NCBI GenBank assembly: GCA_038204505.1
Contig: JBBRCV010000287.1
Coordinates: 1 to 6,264 of the forward strand
Direction: 5' to 3'
From: Timaviella sp038204505
GTDB taxonomy: Bacteria; Cyanobacteriota; Cyanobacteriia; Elainellales; Elainellaceae
Length of the DNA: 6,264 bases
A model generated the notes under the pieces. The model had not been told where the DNA came from and made no database searches. It worked only from the letters and a program-made list of their open reading frames with translations. The first letter of the stretch is position 1, and every line of letters starts with the position of its first letter. The translations under genes and the position numbers were made by a program. This document shows, one piece after another, positions 1-5,952 of this stretch.

Positions 1-1
1 C

Positions 2-520
2 ATGAAACATACGCTTTCGGTTCTGGTTGAAGATGAGGCAGGAGTCCTCACCCGGATCGCAGGGCTTTTTGCCCGTCGAGGTTTTAATATTGAGAGCTTG
101 GCGGTCGGTCCTGCCGAGCAGATTGGGATTTCGCGCATCACGATGGTGGTGTTTGGCGATGATTTGGCGATCGAACAAGTCACCAAGCAGCTTTATAAGC
201 TGATCAATGTCCTCAAGGTGCAAGATATTACCGAAGTGCCCTGCATTGAGCGGGAGTTAATGCTGCTGAAGGTCAACGCTACTAGCTCTAATCGCTCAGA
301 AATTATTGAACTGGCGCAAATCTTTCGGGCGCGGGTAGTGGACTTGGGCGAAGATGCCCTCACTCTGGAAGTGGTGGGCGATCCGGGTAAAATGGTGGCG
401 ATCGTGCAAACCTTGAGCCGCTTCGGGCTTCGAGAAATTGCCCGCACCGGGAAAATTTCCCTCGTCCGCGAGTCGGGCGTTAATACCGAATACCTCAAGT
501 CTTTGGAGGCGAGGGTTTAG
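2..520 (+). CDS. ilvN: Acetolactate synthase small (regulatory) subunit
   Basis: This is the regulatory subunit of acetolactate (acetohydroxyacid) synthase, which catalyses the first common step of valine, leucine and isoleucine synthesis in the cytoplasm. It activates the catalytic subunit IlvB and confers valine feedback inhibition. The 172-residue product is full length for the cyanobacterial form. Residues 3-78 are the N-terminal ACT domain: the start MKHTLSVLVEDEAGVLTRIA, then GFNIESLAVG at 27-36. Gly14 and Asn29 match positions of the valine site known from E. coli IlvH, so feedback control is probably intact. Residues 83-158 are the C-terminal domain (ERELMLLKV, GDPGKM, IARTGK). The ATG at base 2 gives the usual family N-terminus, but the ribosome binding site and promoter lie outside the window. 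The 3' end overlaps the convergent glycosyltransferase gene by 26 bp. Confidence 0.97.
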   Translation: MKHTLSVLVEDEAGVLTRIAGLFARRGFNIESLAVGPAEQIGISRITMVVFGDDLAIEQVTKQLYKLINVLKVQDITEVPCIERELMLLKVNATSSNRSEIIELAQIFRARVVDLGEDALTLEVVGDPGKMVAIVQTLSRFGLREIARTGKISLVRESGVNTEYLKSLEARV

Positions 521-1454
521 GCTGAAACCCTCGTGCCTCTGATAGGGTGTAGAGCGGTCTGCCCTTCACTTCTTCGTAAATGCGCCCAATGTATTCGCCC
601 AAAATGCCGATACTGATGAGCTGTACCGCACCGAGGAAGAAGATAGCAATAATAATGGTTGTATACCCGGTCAGCGGTGAATGGGGGGCAAAGAATCGCC
701 AGTACAGGACAAGAACTGCCATGAAAAGGGCGATCGCTGCTGCCGTCAATCCAATATAGGTGGAGATCCGCAGCGGCACTCTTGAAAAAGAAACTAGACC
801 ACTCACTGCCAATGCAAAAGACTTGCGGAACGTGTACTTTTCCTCGCCTGCAAAGCGGGGATCGCGCTCAAACAAAACAGCAGTTTGTCGAAACCCCACC
901 CAAGCCCTCAGCCCCCGGATATAGCGATTACGCTCTGGCATAGCGTTGAGTAAATCCACCACTTGCCGATCCATCAGGCAAAAGTCGCCTGTGTCGGTAG
1001 GAATCTCCACGTCTGCCAAGTTACGCAACACTCGATAAAAAGCATAAGCCATCAGCCGCTTGAACCAGTTTTCCTTAATTCGCTGAGTGCGCTGAGCATA
1101 GACGACCGCATAGCCTTCTCGCCACCGCTGCACCATCTCCAGCACCAGCTCCGGCGGATCTTGTAAATCTGCATCCATCACCACGATCGCCTTTCCTCGG
1201 CAAAAGTTAAGCCCAGCCGTCACTGCTATTTGGTGACCAAAGTTGCGGGAAAAGCTGAGGTAGCAGAAGCGCGGATCGTGGGCGTGGAGCTGGCGCAGGA
1301 ATTGAAGAGAGCGATCGCCACTCCCATCATTCACCAAGATCACCTCGACTTCACCCTCTAGCCGCTCCATAACGCCCTTGAGCCGACGGTAAAGTTCAGG
1401 AATATTCGCTTCCTCATTGTAAATAGGCACAACAAAGGAAAATTGGATAACCAT
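495..1454 (-). CDS. Membrane-anchored family 2 glycosyltransferase (GtrB/DPM1-like)
   Basis: This is a GT2 enzyme of the dolichol-phosphate mannosyltransferase / GtrB / ArnC type, which transfers a sugar from a nucleotide donor to a polyprenyl phosphate at the inner face of the membrane. Residues 4-230 form the GT-A domain: VVPIYNEEANIPEL (8-21), VNDGSGD (41-47), the metal-binding DAD (94-96) followed by LQDPPEL, and GDFCLMDR (156-163). Two transmembrane helices follow, about 232-252 and 264-287, and then the family signature GEYIGRIYEEVKGRPLY (286-302). At 319 residues it has normal length. The tail (EARGFQPKPSPPKT) is encoded within the junction hairpin. The ATG lies 4 bp after the methyltransferase stop and has no clear Shine-Dalgarno site, so translational coupling is likely. 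Which sugar and lipid it uses cannot be told. It contains two HIP1 octamers. Confidence 0.93.
   Translation of the reverse strand: MVIQFSFVVPIYNEEANIPELYRRLKGVMERLEGEVEVILVNDGSGDRSLQFLRQLHAHDPRFCYLSFSRNFGHQIAVTAGLNFCRGKAIVVMDADLQDPPELVLEMVQRWREGYAVVYAQRTQRIKENWFKRLMAYAFYRVLRNLADVEIPTDTGDFCLMDRQVVDLLNAMPERNRYIRGLRAWVGFRQTAVLFERDPRFAGEEKYTFRKSFALAVSGLVSFSRVPLRISTYIGLTAAAIALFMAVLVLYWRFFAPHSPLTGYTTIIIAIFFLGAVQLISIGILGEYIGRIYEEVKGRPLYTLSEARGFQPKPSPPKT
506..539. terminator. Hairpin at the ilvN / glycosyltransferase convergent junction
   Basis: An inverted repeat pairs GAGGC (506-510) plus GAGGGTTT (511-518) with AAACCCTC (525-532) plus GCCTC (535-539). This gives 13 base pairs, a 2-nt bulge (533-534) and a 6-nt loop. 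It covers the ilvN stop codon and lies inside the last codons of the opposing glycosyltransferase gene, so it forms in both transcripts. There is no T-run on either side, so it is not a classical intrinsic terminator. A bidirectional 3'-end or RNA-protecting structure is inferred from its position between converging genes. Confidence 0.6.
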
Positions 1455-1458
1455 AGCT

Positions 1459-2259
1459 TTACTTCATTGCAACAACGGCAAGATTCCAAGCAAAGCGTTT
1501 AACAAAGGGAATTTTTTTAAGAAAGGTATCTAGCTTCTCTAACCGCCGATATCCTGGTTCTAATCGAGCTTGTTCAAGAATGATCTTTTTCCAATAACGC
1601 TCTTCATTAGGATTGACTTTTTCAATTAAATAAAAGCGCAGAAAGATCCAAAGTGTCGCGATCCAAAAAGTATCATAGGTCGTTTTTGTAAATAGCCCCT
1701 GAACCGTTTTGATGATATTAATATCTAGTGGCGTTTCGTCTTCAGTACGAACTTTAGTGGCAATTCTACGATAGACATTAATCACAGGATTATGTTTCAA
1801 CGGGTCCCAGAAGCAAGCAACGCCGCCCGGTTTGAGCACACGGTACATTTCTTTAATAGTCAACTCTGGGTCAGGAATATGGTGAAGAAGATTAGATGCA
1901 TAGACAATATCAAAGGTGTTAGCGGGGAAGTCAATATTCATCGCATTAATCACTTTCCCTTCTACCTGCACCTGGTTTGCTGCTGCCAATTTCAGCGCCA
2001 CTTCAACCATGCCTGGAGAATAATCTGCGGCAACGCATCGAGCGCCCCGACTAGCAAAGTAAACGCTATTTTCGCCAGCACCGCAGCCTAAATCCAACAG
2101 ATATTTATTGCTAACATTTCCCAATCGTTTGAGGATAAATCGGTTTTCTGGAGCCGTGCAAGCTTCAAAATAGTCCTTGACCTTAATGCCTTCAATATCA
2201 ATGGCAGAAGCCCACTGATCATGAAATTCCTGTTCTTTTTTGAGAATTTCGTCTTGCAT
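1459..2259 (-). CDS. Class I SAM-dependent methyltransferase, substrate unknown
   Basis: This is a Rossmann-fold methyltransferase (Methyltransf_11/25 type) that would transfer a methyl group from S-adenosylmethionine to an unidentified small molecule, lipid or glycan. From the ATG at 2259 (266 residues), motif I LLDLGCGAG is at 54-62, the acidic end of strand 2 is in AADYSPGM (77-84), NLLHHIPDPEL is at 123-133, and the post-motif VLKPGG is at 141-146. The C-terminal 110 residues carry a hydrophobic stretch (FWIATLWIFLRFYLI, about 198-212), perhaps for membrane contact. An in-frame TTG at 2289 would add ten residues. I prefer the ATG because recognisable family sequence (EQEFHDQWA) starts just after it, although neither start has a good Shine-Dalgarno site. 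The gene probably shares a transcript with the glycosyltransferase 4 bp downstream. It looks more A/T-rich than its neighbours and has no HIP1 octamer, which could mean transfer. Confidence 0.88.
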   Translation of the reverse strand: MQDEILKKEQEFHDQWASAIDIEGIKVKDYFEACTAPENRFILKRLGNVSNKYLLDLGCGAGENSVYFASRGARCVAADYSPGMVEVALKLAAANQVQVEGKVINAMNIDFPANTFDIVYASNLLHHIPDPELTIKEMYRVLKPGGVACFWDPLKHNPVINVYRRIATKVRTEDETPLDINIIKTVQGLFTKTTYDTFWIATLWIFLRFYLIEKVNPNEERYWKKIILEQARLEPGYRRLEKLDTFLKKIPFVKRFAWNLAVVAMK

Positions 2260-2301
2260 AGTGTGCAGAAAATTTTGAGCGGGTTTCAAGCTGCGGGTTT
2301 C

Positions 2302-2332
2302 AACCTAAAGGGAGCTTAGGTTAAATACTATA
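2302..2332 (-). promoter_or_regulatory. Candidate -10 box with adjacent dyad upstream of the methyltransferase
   Basis: On the minus strand, TATAGT (2327-2332) differs from the -10 consensus at one base. It is followed by a perfect 7-bp inverted repeat, TTAGGTT/AACCTAA (2316-2322 and 2302-2308), separated by 7 nt. The start of transcription would fall at or beside the dyad, so the dyad could be an operator or a 5' hairpin. No -35 box is visible at 16-18 nt. This would drive the methyltransferase-glycosyltransferase pair with a leader of about 60 nt to the ATG. Confidence 0.35.
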
Positions 2333-2350
2333 GCTTGTTGAGGGTGCGTC

Positions 2351-2369
2351 GGGGGCATGATTTGCCCCC
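2351..2369. other. G/C hairpin downstream of the DUF4079 gene
   Basis: A perfect 7-bp inverted repeat GGGGGCA/TGCCCCC encloses a 5-nt loop and lies 20-38 bases past the DUF4079 stop codon. It adjoins a run of eight C (2365-2372) and six A (2373-2378). In the leftward transcript the U-run comes before the hairpin rather than after it, so it is not a standard intrinsic terminator. It may still end or stabilise the DUF4079 message and insulate the methyltransferase promoter just beyond. Confidence 0.4.
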
Positions 2370-2388
2370 CCCAAAAAACTAACCGGCA

Positions 2389-2859
2389 CTAACCCATTTT
2401 TTCCCAAATTCGCTGAACAATTTGGATTCCGGTGACAGCTTGCCAGCCAAATAGCCCGACTAGCACAACGTTTAGCGCAATGTGTGTAGTGCGTGCCCAA
2501 TCTTGACCCTTTTGCATATACGGCGAGAGAGCAGCGGAACTAGCAATAATTCCCATCATGCCTAAGCCTGCAAGAAGGTGCGAACCAAAAAACAACTTGC
2601 CGTTATTAATATATGTAACTGCCATAGCGCCAATGCTACCTAGCACCATGAGCGCCAACAGAAGCGAACCCATTTGGTAATGCTTAATGTTGTACTTACC
2701 TTTGATTAGCTCTTTCTTGGCATCGCCTTCAGCGCTGCGAGTGCGGCGAATTTGTATTCCCAGGTAAAGTGCGTAAATTGAAAGCGCCAACAGCGCCCAC
2801 ATAAGGGTCGGGTGAATGAACTGACTCCAAACTTTGACTGATTCAGGGATCTCAATCAT
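2389..2859 (-). CDS. DUF4079 family four-helix membrane protein, possible b-type cytochrome
   Basis: This is a 156-residue integral membrane protein that I recognise as DUF4079, a family of unknown function found in cyanobacteria and plastid-bearing eukaryotes. Four transmembrane helices are visible, at about 14-34, 61-83, 92-112 and 125-147, with a charged loop (RRTRSAEGDAKKELIKGKYN) between the first two. A histidine sits at the start of each helix: His16 (FIHPTLMW), His60 (IKHYQMG), His94 (GSHLLAG) and His126 (THIALN). With alternating topology, His16/His94 lie on one membrane face and His60/His126 on the other. This is the arrangement of two-haem cytochromes of the b561 type, so transmembrane electron transfer is a reasonable inference but unproven. 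The ATG at 2859 has a partial Shine-Dalgarno GAGAA 5 nt upstream. The gene appears to stand alone, 100 bp from aroE. Confidence 0.87.
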   Translation of the reverse strand: MIEIPESVKVWSQFIHPTLMWALLALSIYALYLGIQIRRTRSAEGDAKKELIKGKYNIKHYQMGSLLLALMVLGSIGAMAVTYINNGKLFFGSHLLAGLGMMGIIASSAALSPYMQKGQDWARTTHIALNVVLVGLFGWQAVTGIQIVQRIWEKMG

Positions 2860-2890
2860 AAAAGTTCTCTGCTAAGGCTTCATAAAAGTT
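2856..2890 (-). repeat. 11-bp direct repeat duplicating the DUF4079 start context
   Basis: TCATAAAAGTT occurs at 2856-2866 and again at 2880-2890, 24 bp apart. On the minus strand both copies read AACTTTTATGA. The downstream copy holds the real start codon. The upstream copy makes a three-codon open frame ATG AAG CCT TAG (2872-2883), in the same frame as the gene but closed by its own stop. It may be chance or a small upstream ORF. Confidence 0.4.
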
Positions 2891-2919
2891 AGCATAACGG
2901 TTTGTTAGCCCTTGTTGAA
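2891..2919 (-). promoter_or_regulatory. Candidate promoter of the DUF4079 gene
   Basis: On the minus strand, TTCAAC (2914-2919) and TATGCT (2891-2896) are 17 bp apart, with 3/6 and 4/6 matches to the -35 and -10 consensus. Transcription would begin near 2884, giving a leader of about 25 nt. The position is good but the boxes are weak. The aroE-DUF4079 gap (2860-2959) shows no convincing terminator, so read-through from aroE is also possible. Confidence 0.3.
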
Positions 2920-2959
2920 TTAGTTAGAGCGACAAAGTTCAAAAATTTGCTCGATACTC

Positions 2960-3826
2960 CTACTGGCGCTGTAGATGATTCAAAAGTGCCTGACGCATGA
3001 TCTCGACTGGGGCAGGTTGGTTAAGCCATAGTTCTAGAGCAACTGCGCCTTGCTGAACCAGCATTTCTAAGCCATCGATCGCGATCGCCCCCCCCATCTG
3101 TGCCTGTCGCAAAAACTGAGTTGGACGCGGCGTATAAATCAGGTCATAGGCGATCGCCCCCTGCTTAATTTTCTGTCCCTCCTCTACACTCAACGGCGAA
3201 TCTTCTACGATCGGATGCATCCCAATCGGAGTCGTGTTCACCAGCAAATCTGCCTGCGGAATCAGCTTCGGCAAGTCTTCCCATCTATAGACCGATAGAT
3301 TATTGACTGCTAAAGGTGAATCGATCCAACTCGCCCGAAAGTCTTGCAGCTTTTGCCAATTGCGCCCCACTACGCAAATTTGATCGCATCCCAACTGCCG
3401 ACAACCCATTACCACGGCTCTAGCCGCCCCACCATTACCTAGCACCACAGCAGTAGTTTGGCTCCAATCTTGGCGGTTCAGCAGCGGCGCAAGAAATCCA
3501 GTGATGTCAGTATTAGTGCCGCCCCAGCCCTGCTCAGTCGGATAAACCGTGTTGACTGCTCCAATAGCTTGAGCAATATCGCTAACTTCTGCCAGCAGCG
3601 GCATAATAGCTTGCTTATGGGGAATCGTAATGCTGAAGCCCTGGAGATCGATCGCCCGGAATCCCTCGATCGCCACCCGCAAATCTTCGGGCTTAACGGG
3701 CAGAGGTAGGTAAATATAATTGGCATTGAGATGGGCGATCGCCGCATTATGCATTGCCGGAGAAAGCGAATGCGCCACCGGATAGCCAATCACCCCAAGT
3801 AGTTTAGTCGTTCCAGTAATCATCAT
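2960..3826 (-). CDS. aroE: Shikimate dehydrogenase (NADP+)
   Basis: This enzyme reduces 3-dehydroshikimate to shikimate with NADPH, the fourth step of the shikimate pathway to chorismate and the aromatic amino acids, in the cytoplasm. The 288-residue product is full length. The substrate-binding domain shows GYPVAHSLSP (14-23), the catalytic lysine in IPHK (Lys71), Asn92 in AVNT and catalytic Asp107 in NTD. The NADP-binding domain shows LGNGGAARA (129-137), VGRN (153-156) and NTTPIGM (197-203). GLEMLVQQG (252-260) closes the site. Two adjacent ATGs (3826 and 3823) can start the protein, and both give the usual ITGTTKLLGVIGYP beginning. No Shine-Dalgarno site is present: the start is preceded by a T-rich tract that belongs to the ftsH terminator. 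Three HIP1 octamers mark it as native. Confidence 0.96.
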   Translation of the reverse strand: MMITGTTKLLGVIGYPVAHSLSPAMHNAAIAHLNANYIYLPLPVKPEDLRVAIEGFRAIDLQGFSITIPHKQAIMPLLAEVSDIAQAIGAVNTVYPTEQGWGGTNTDITGFLAPLLNRQDWSQTTAVVLGNGGAARAVVMGCRQLGCDQICVVGRNWQKLQDFRASWIDSPLAVNNLSVYRWEDLPKLIPQADLLVNTTPIGMHPIVEDSPLSVEEGQKIKQGAIAYDLIYTPRPTQFLRQAQMGGAIAIDGLEMLVQQGAVALELWLNQPAPVEIMRQALLNHLQRQ

Positions 3827-3873
3827 AAAAAAAGAAAAAAGCCCACAAAAAAGGGTGGCATAAAACCACCCTT
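3827..3873 (-). terminator. Intrinsic terminator of ftsH
   Basis: On the minus strand, AAGGGTGG (3866-3873) and CCACCCTT (3851-3858) make a perfect 8-bp stem with a 7-nt loop. A run of T follows, then GTGGGC and two further T-runs that reach base 3827. The hairpin begins 40 bp after the ftsH stop codon, so it should end the ftsH transcript. The T-rich tail directly abuts the aroE ATG, so any transcript reaching aroE from upstream must pass this hairpin. Confidence 0.85.
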
Positions 3874-3912
3874 CTAAATCAACTAGATTTAAATTAGACT
3901 TACTTGAACGAT

Positions 3913-5739
3913 CTAAGCAACTGAAGCCATCTTCACATCGCTAGTTGCCAACAATTCCTGAAGCTCTTCAGAATCAACGGTTTCCCGCTCAATCAACATA
4001 TCAGCTAAGGCATTCAGCACCAAACGGTTTTCCGTCAAAACTACCTTTGCCCGCCGATAAGCCTGCTCCACCAAGTTTCGCACTTCATCATCGATCGTCG
4101 CAGCCGTTTCTTCAGAGAAGTCACGCTCTGCCATAATGTCGCGCCCCAAGAACATCCCACCCTGAGAACGACCCAGAGCGATAGGACCAAGGCGATCGCT
4201 CATACCAAACCGCGTCACCATCTGCCGCGCCACACGAGCCACCTGCTGAAGGTCACTGGAAGCACCCGTCGTCACTTCTTCTTCACCAAAGACAATCTCT
4301 TCGGCAATCCGACCGCCCAGCGCCACCGCCATTTGGTTCTGTAAGTAAGAGCGAGAAGACATTTGATCTTCACGAGGCACAAACCAGGTCAAACCGCCTG
4401 CACGACCGCGAGGGATAATGCTGACTTTTTGAACTGGATCATAGTCAGGCATCAGCGCACCTACCAAAGCATGACCTGCTTCATGGTATGCCACCAGCGT
4501 TTTCCGCTTTTCGCTCATCACCCGATCTTTCTTCTCAGGCCCTGCCATGACGCGATCGATCGCATCATTGACTTCATCCATCGAAATTTCGGTCAGGTTG
4601 CGACGAGCCGCAAGGATAGCCGCTTCGTTCAGCAGGTTTGCCAAGTCAGCGCCCGTAAACCCAGGCGTGCGTCGAGAAATCTTGTCAAGGTCAACGTCTT
4701 TCGAGAGAGTCTTGCCACGAGCATGGACGTTCAGGATTTCCAACCGTCCAGCAAAGTCGGGGCGATCGACCACCACCTGGCGATCGAAACGACCGGGACG
4801 AAGCAGCGCTGCATCCAACACATCAGGGCGGTTTGTGGCAGCAATCAAGATAATGCCAGTGTTGCCTTCAAAGCCGTCCATTTCGGTCAACAACTGGTTG
4901 AGGGTTTGTTCCCGCTCATCGTTGCCGCCGCCCAGACCTGCGCCCCGCTGACGACCGACTGCATCAATTTCATCAATGAAGACGATACAAGGGGCATTGG
5001 CTTTAGCTTGCTCGAAGAGGTCACGGACGCGAGAAGCACCCACACCCACAAACATTTCTACAAACTCAGAGCCGGAGATGGAGAAGAAGGGAACGCCAGC
5101 TTCACCCGCTACTGCTTTCGCTAAGAGGGTTTTACCTGTTCCAGGAGGTCCAACCAGTAGAACGCCTTTAGGAATTTTTGCACCGACTGCGGTAAAGCGA
5201 TCGGCATTCTTGAGGAAGTCCACAACTTCAGAAAGCTCTAGCTTTGCCTGCTCAATGCCTGCCACATCGCCAAAAGTAACCTGGGTTTGAGGTTCCATTT
5301 GAACGCGGGCTTTTGATTTGCCGAAGTTCATTGCCTGACTGCCAGGACCACTTTGTGCCCGACGCAGCACAAAAAATAGCACGACCAAGAGCAAGAAAGG
5401 AATCAGCAGCGTGCTGAGAATTCTGGCTATACCGTTGTCATCTCCTTGTTGGGTGACGGAGATGTCAACGTTATTCTTTTGCAAAATGTCTAACAATTCA
5501 GGGTCATTAGGAAGGTTGATGCCGTAGGTTTCGCCGTCGTTCGCCTTAGCTTGGGCAAATTCCCGATCAGAACGAATCGCCACTTTCTCAACTTGACCTG
5601 AACTGACTTGATTGATAAATTCGCTGTACCGCCACGTCTTGATGGGGGGCTGTCTGTTGTCCCAGAGTGCCGTTGCCAGAAAGATGACGACTACGACTAA
5701 TAGGGCATACAGCCCCGCATTTTTCCACCGCTTATTCAC
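3913..5739 (-). CDS. ftsH: ATP-dependent zinc metalloprotease FtsH (FtsH3-like)
   Basis: This is a membrane-bound AAA+ protease that unfolds and degrades damaged or regulatory proteins. In cyanobacteria FtsH heterohexamers carry out photosystem II D1 turnover and iron-response control. The 608 residues contain TM1 (8-26), a lumenal/periplasmic domain (about 27-107) and TM2 (108-126). The AAA domain has Walker A GPPGTGKT (197-204), pore FVG (230-232), Walker B IVFIDE (252-257) and the second region of homology with Arg314 and Arg317. The zinc protease domain has HEAGH (419-423) and third ligand Asp496. The N-terminus MNKRWKNAGLYALL and the end DVKMASVA resemble cyanobacterial FtsH3 as I remember it; the paralogue assignment is less sure than the family. 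The start is GTG, with a strong Shine-Dalgarno site. A loop near 455-464 looks about four residues short, and Ser495 replaces the usual Asn before Asp496. Confidence 0.97.
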   Translation of the reverse strand: MNKRWKNAGLYALLVVVVIFLATALWDNRQPPIKTWRYSEFINQVSSGQVEKVAIRSDREFAQAKANDGETYGINLPNDPELLDILQKNNVDISVTQQGDDNGIARILSTLLIPFLLLVVLFFVLRRAQSGPGSQAMNFGKSKARVQMEPQTQVTFGDVAGIEQAKLELSEVVDFLKNADRFTAVGAKIPKGVLLVGPPGTGKTLLAKAVAGEAGVPFFSISGSEFVEMFVGVGASRVRDLFEQAKANAPCIVFIDEIDAVGRQRGAGLGGGNDEREQTLNQLLTEMDGFEGNTGIILIAATNRPDVLDAALLRPGRFDRQVVVDRPDFAGRLEILNVHARGKTLSKDVDLDKISRRTPGFTGADLANLLNEAAILAARRNLTEISMDEVNDAIDRVMAGPEKKDRVMSEKRKTLVAYHEAGHALVGALMPDYDPVQKVSIIPRGRAGGLTWFVPREDQMSSRSYLQNQMAVALGGRIAEEIVFGEEEVTTGASSDLQQVARVARQMVTRFGMSDRLGPIALGRSQGGMFLGRDIMAERDFSEETAATIDDEVRNLVEQAYRRAKVVLTENRLVLNALADMLIERETVDSEELQELLATSDVKMASVA

Positions 5740-5749
5740 TGAGGCTGTT

Positions 5750-5755
5750 CCTCCT
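5750..5755 (-). promoter_or_regulatory. Shine-Dalgarno site of ftsH
   Basis: On the minus strand AGGAGG lies 10 nt before the GTG at 5739. It is the best ribosome binding site in the window. It supports GTG rather than any internal ATG as the start, and the resulting N-terminus fits the family. Confidence 0.85.
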
Positions 5756-5824
5756 AGATTCTTGACGCGAGGTCATATTTTCTTAATATTTATTAATGTA
5801 GCTCATTTAACTAGCATCCTGACA

Positions 5825-5888
5825 GGGGATTCTAGTTTACTACGCCTCGCCAGTATCCCCATTCTGCCACTGGAATTGAGGAATGGGG
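5825..5888 (-). repeat. Overlapping inverted repeats in the ftsH leader region
   Basis: CCCCATTC (5857-5864) and GAATGGGG (5881-5888) form a perfect 8-bp stem with a 16-nt loop. The same central ATCCCC (5855-5860) can instead pair with GGGGAT (5825-5830), and CCAGT (5850-5854) with ACTGG (5869-5873). The stems exclude one another. If transcription of ftsH begins upstream of 5888, the leader could switch between folds; otherwise this may be a protein-binding dyad. Confidence 0.45.
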
Positions 5889-5952
5889 CAATTACCTCTC
5901 TAAAAGACCTTGCCAAAGCTCTGACCTAAAGAATCCAGTTGGTATCTATCGC

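Noticed and set aside
193..498. A 101-codon leftward frame inside ilvN
   Set aside because: It is a shadow of ilvN, whose full-length product is clearly conserved.
2351..2378. Intrinsic terminator for the DUF4079 gene
   Set aside because: The hairpin is good, but in the leftward transcript the U-run precedes it, so it is listed only as a hairpin.
3874..3912. A sigma-70 promoter for aroE between the ftsH stop and the terminator
   Set aside because: The best combinations match only about half of each box, which is no better than expected in A/T-rich DNA.
4363..5124. A 253-codon rightward open frame opposite ftsH
   Set aside because: It is antisense to the highly conserved AAA domain of FtsH. 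Its product has no recognisable domain, and the frame follows from the base composition of ftsH.
5798..5811. An NtcA site (GTA-N8-TAC) upstream of ftsH
   Set aside because: The second half-site reads AAC rather than TAC, so the motif is incomplete.
5829..5834. TAGAAT as the -10 box of ftsH
   Set aside because: It matches 5 of 6 bases, but no acceptable -35 lies 16-18 bp upstream, and several similar A/T hexamers are present nearby.
5612..5929. A 105-codon rightward frame covering the ftsH start and leader
   Set aside because: It overlaps the ftsH N-terminus and Shine-Dalgarno site in antisense. Its product shows no family pattern.
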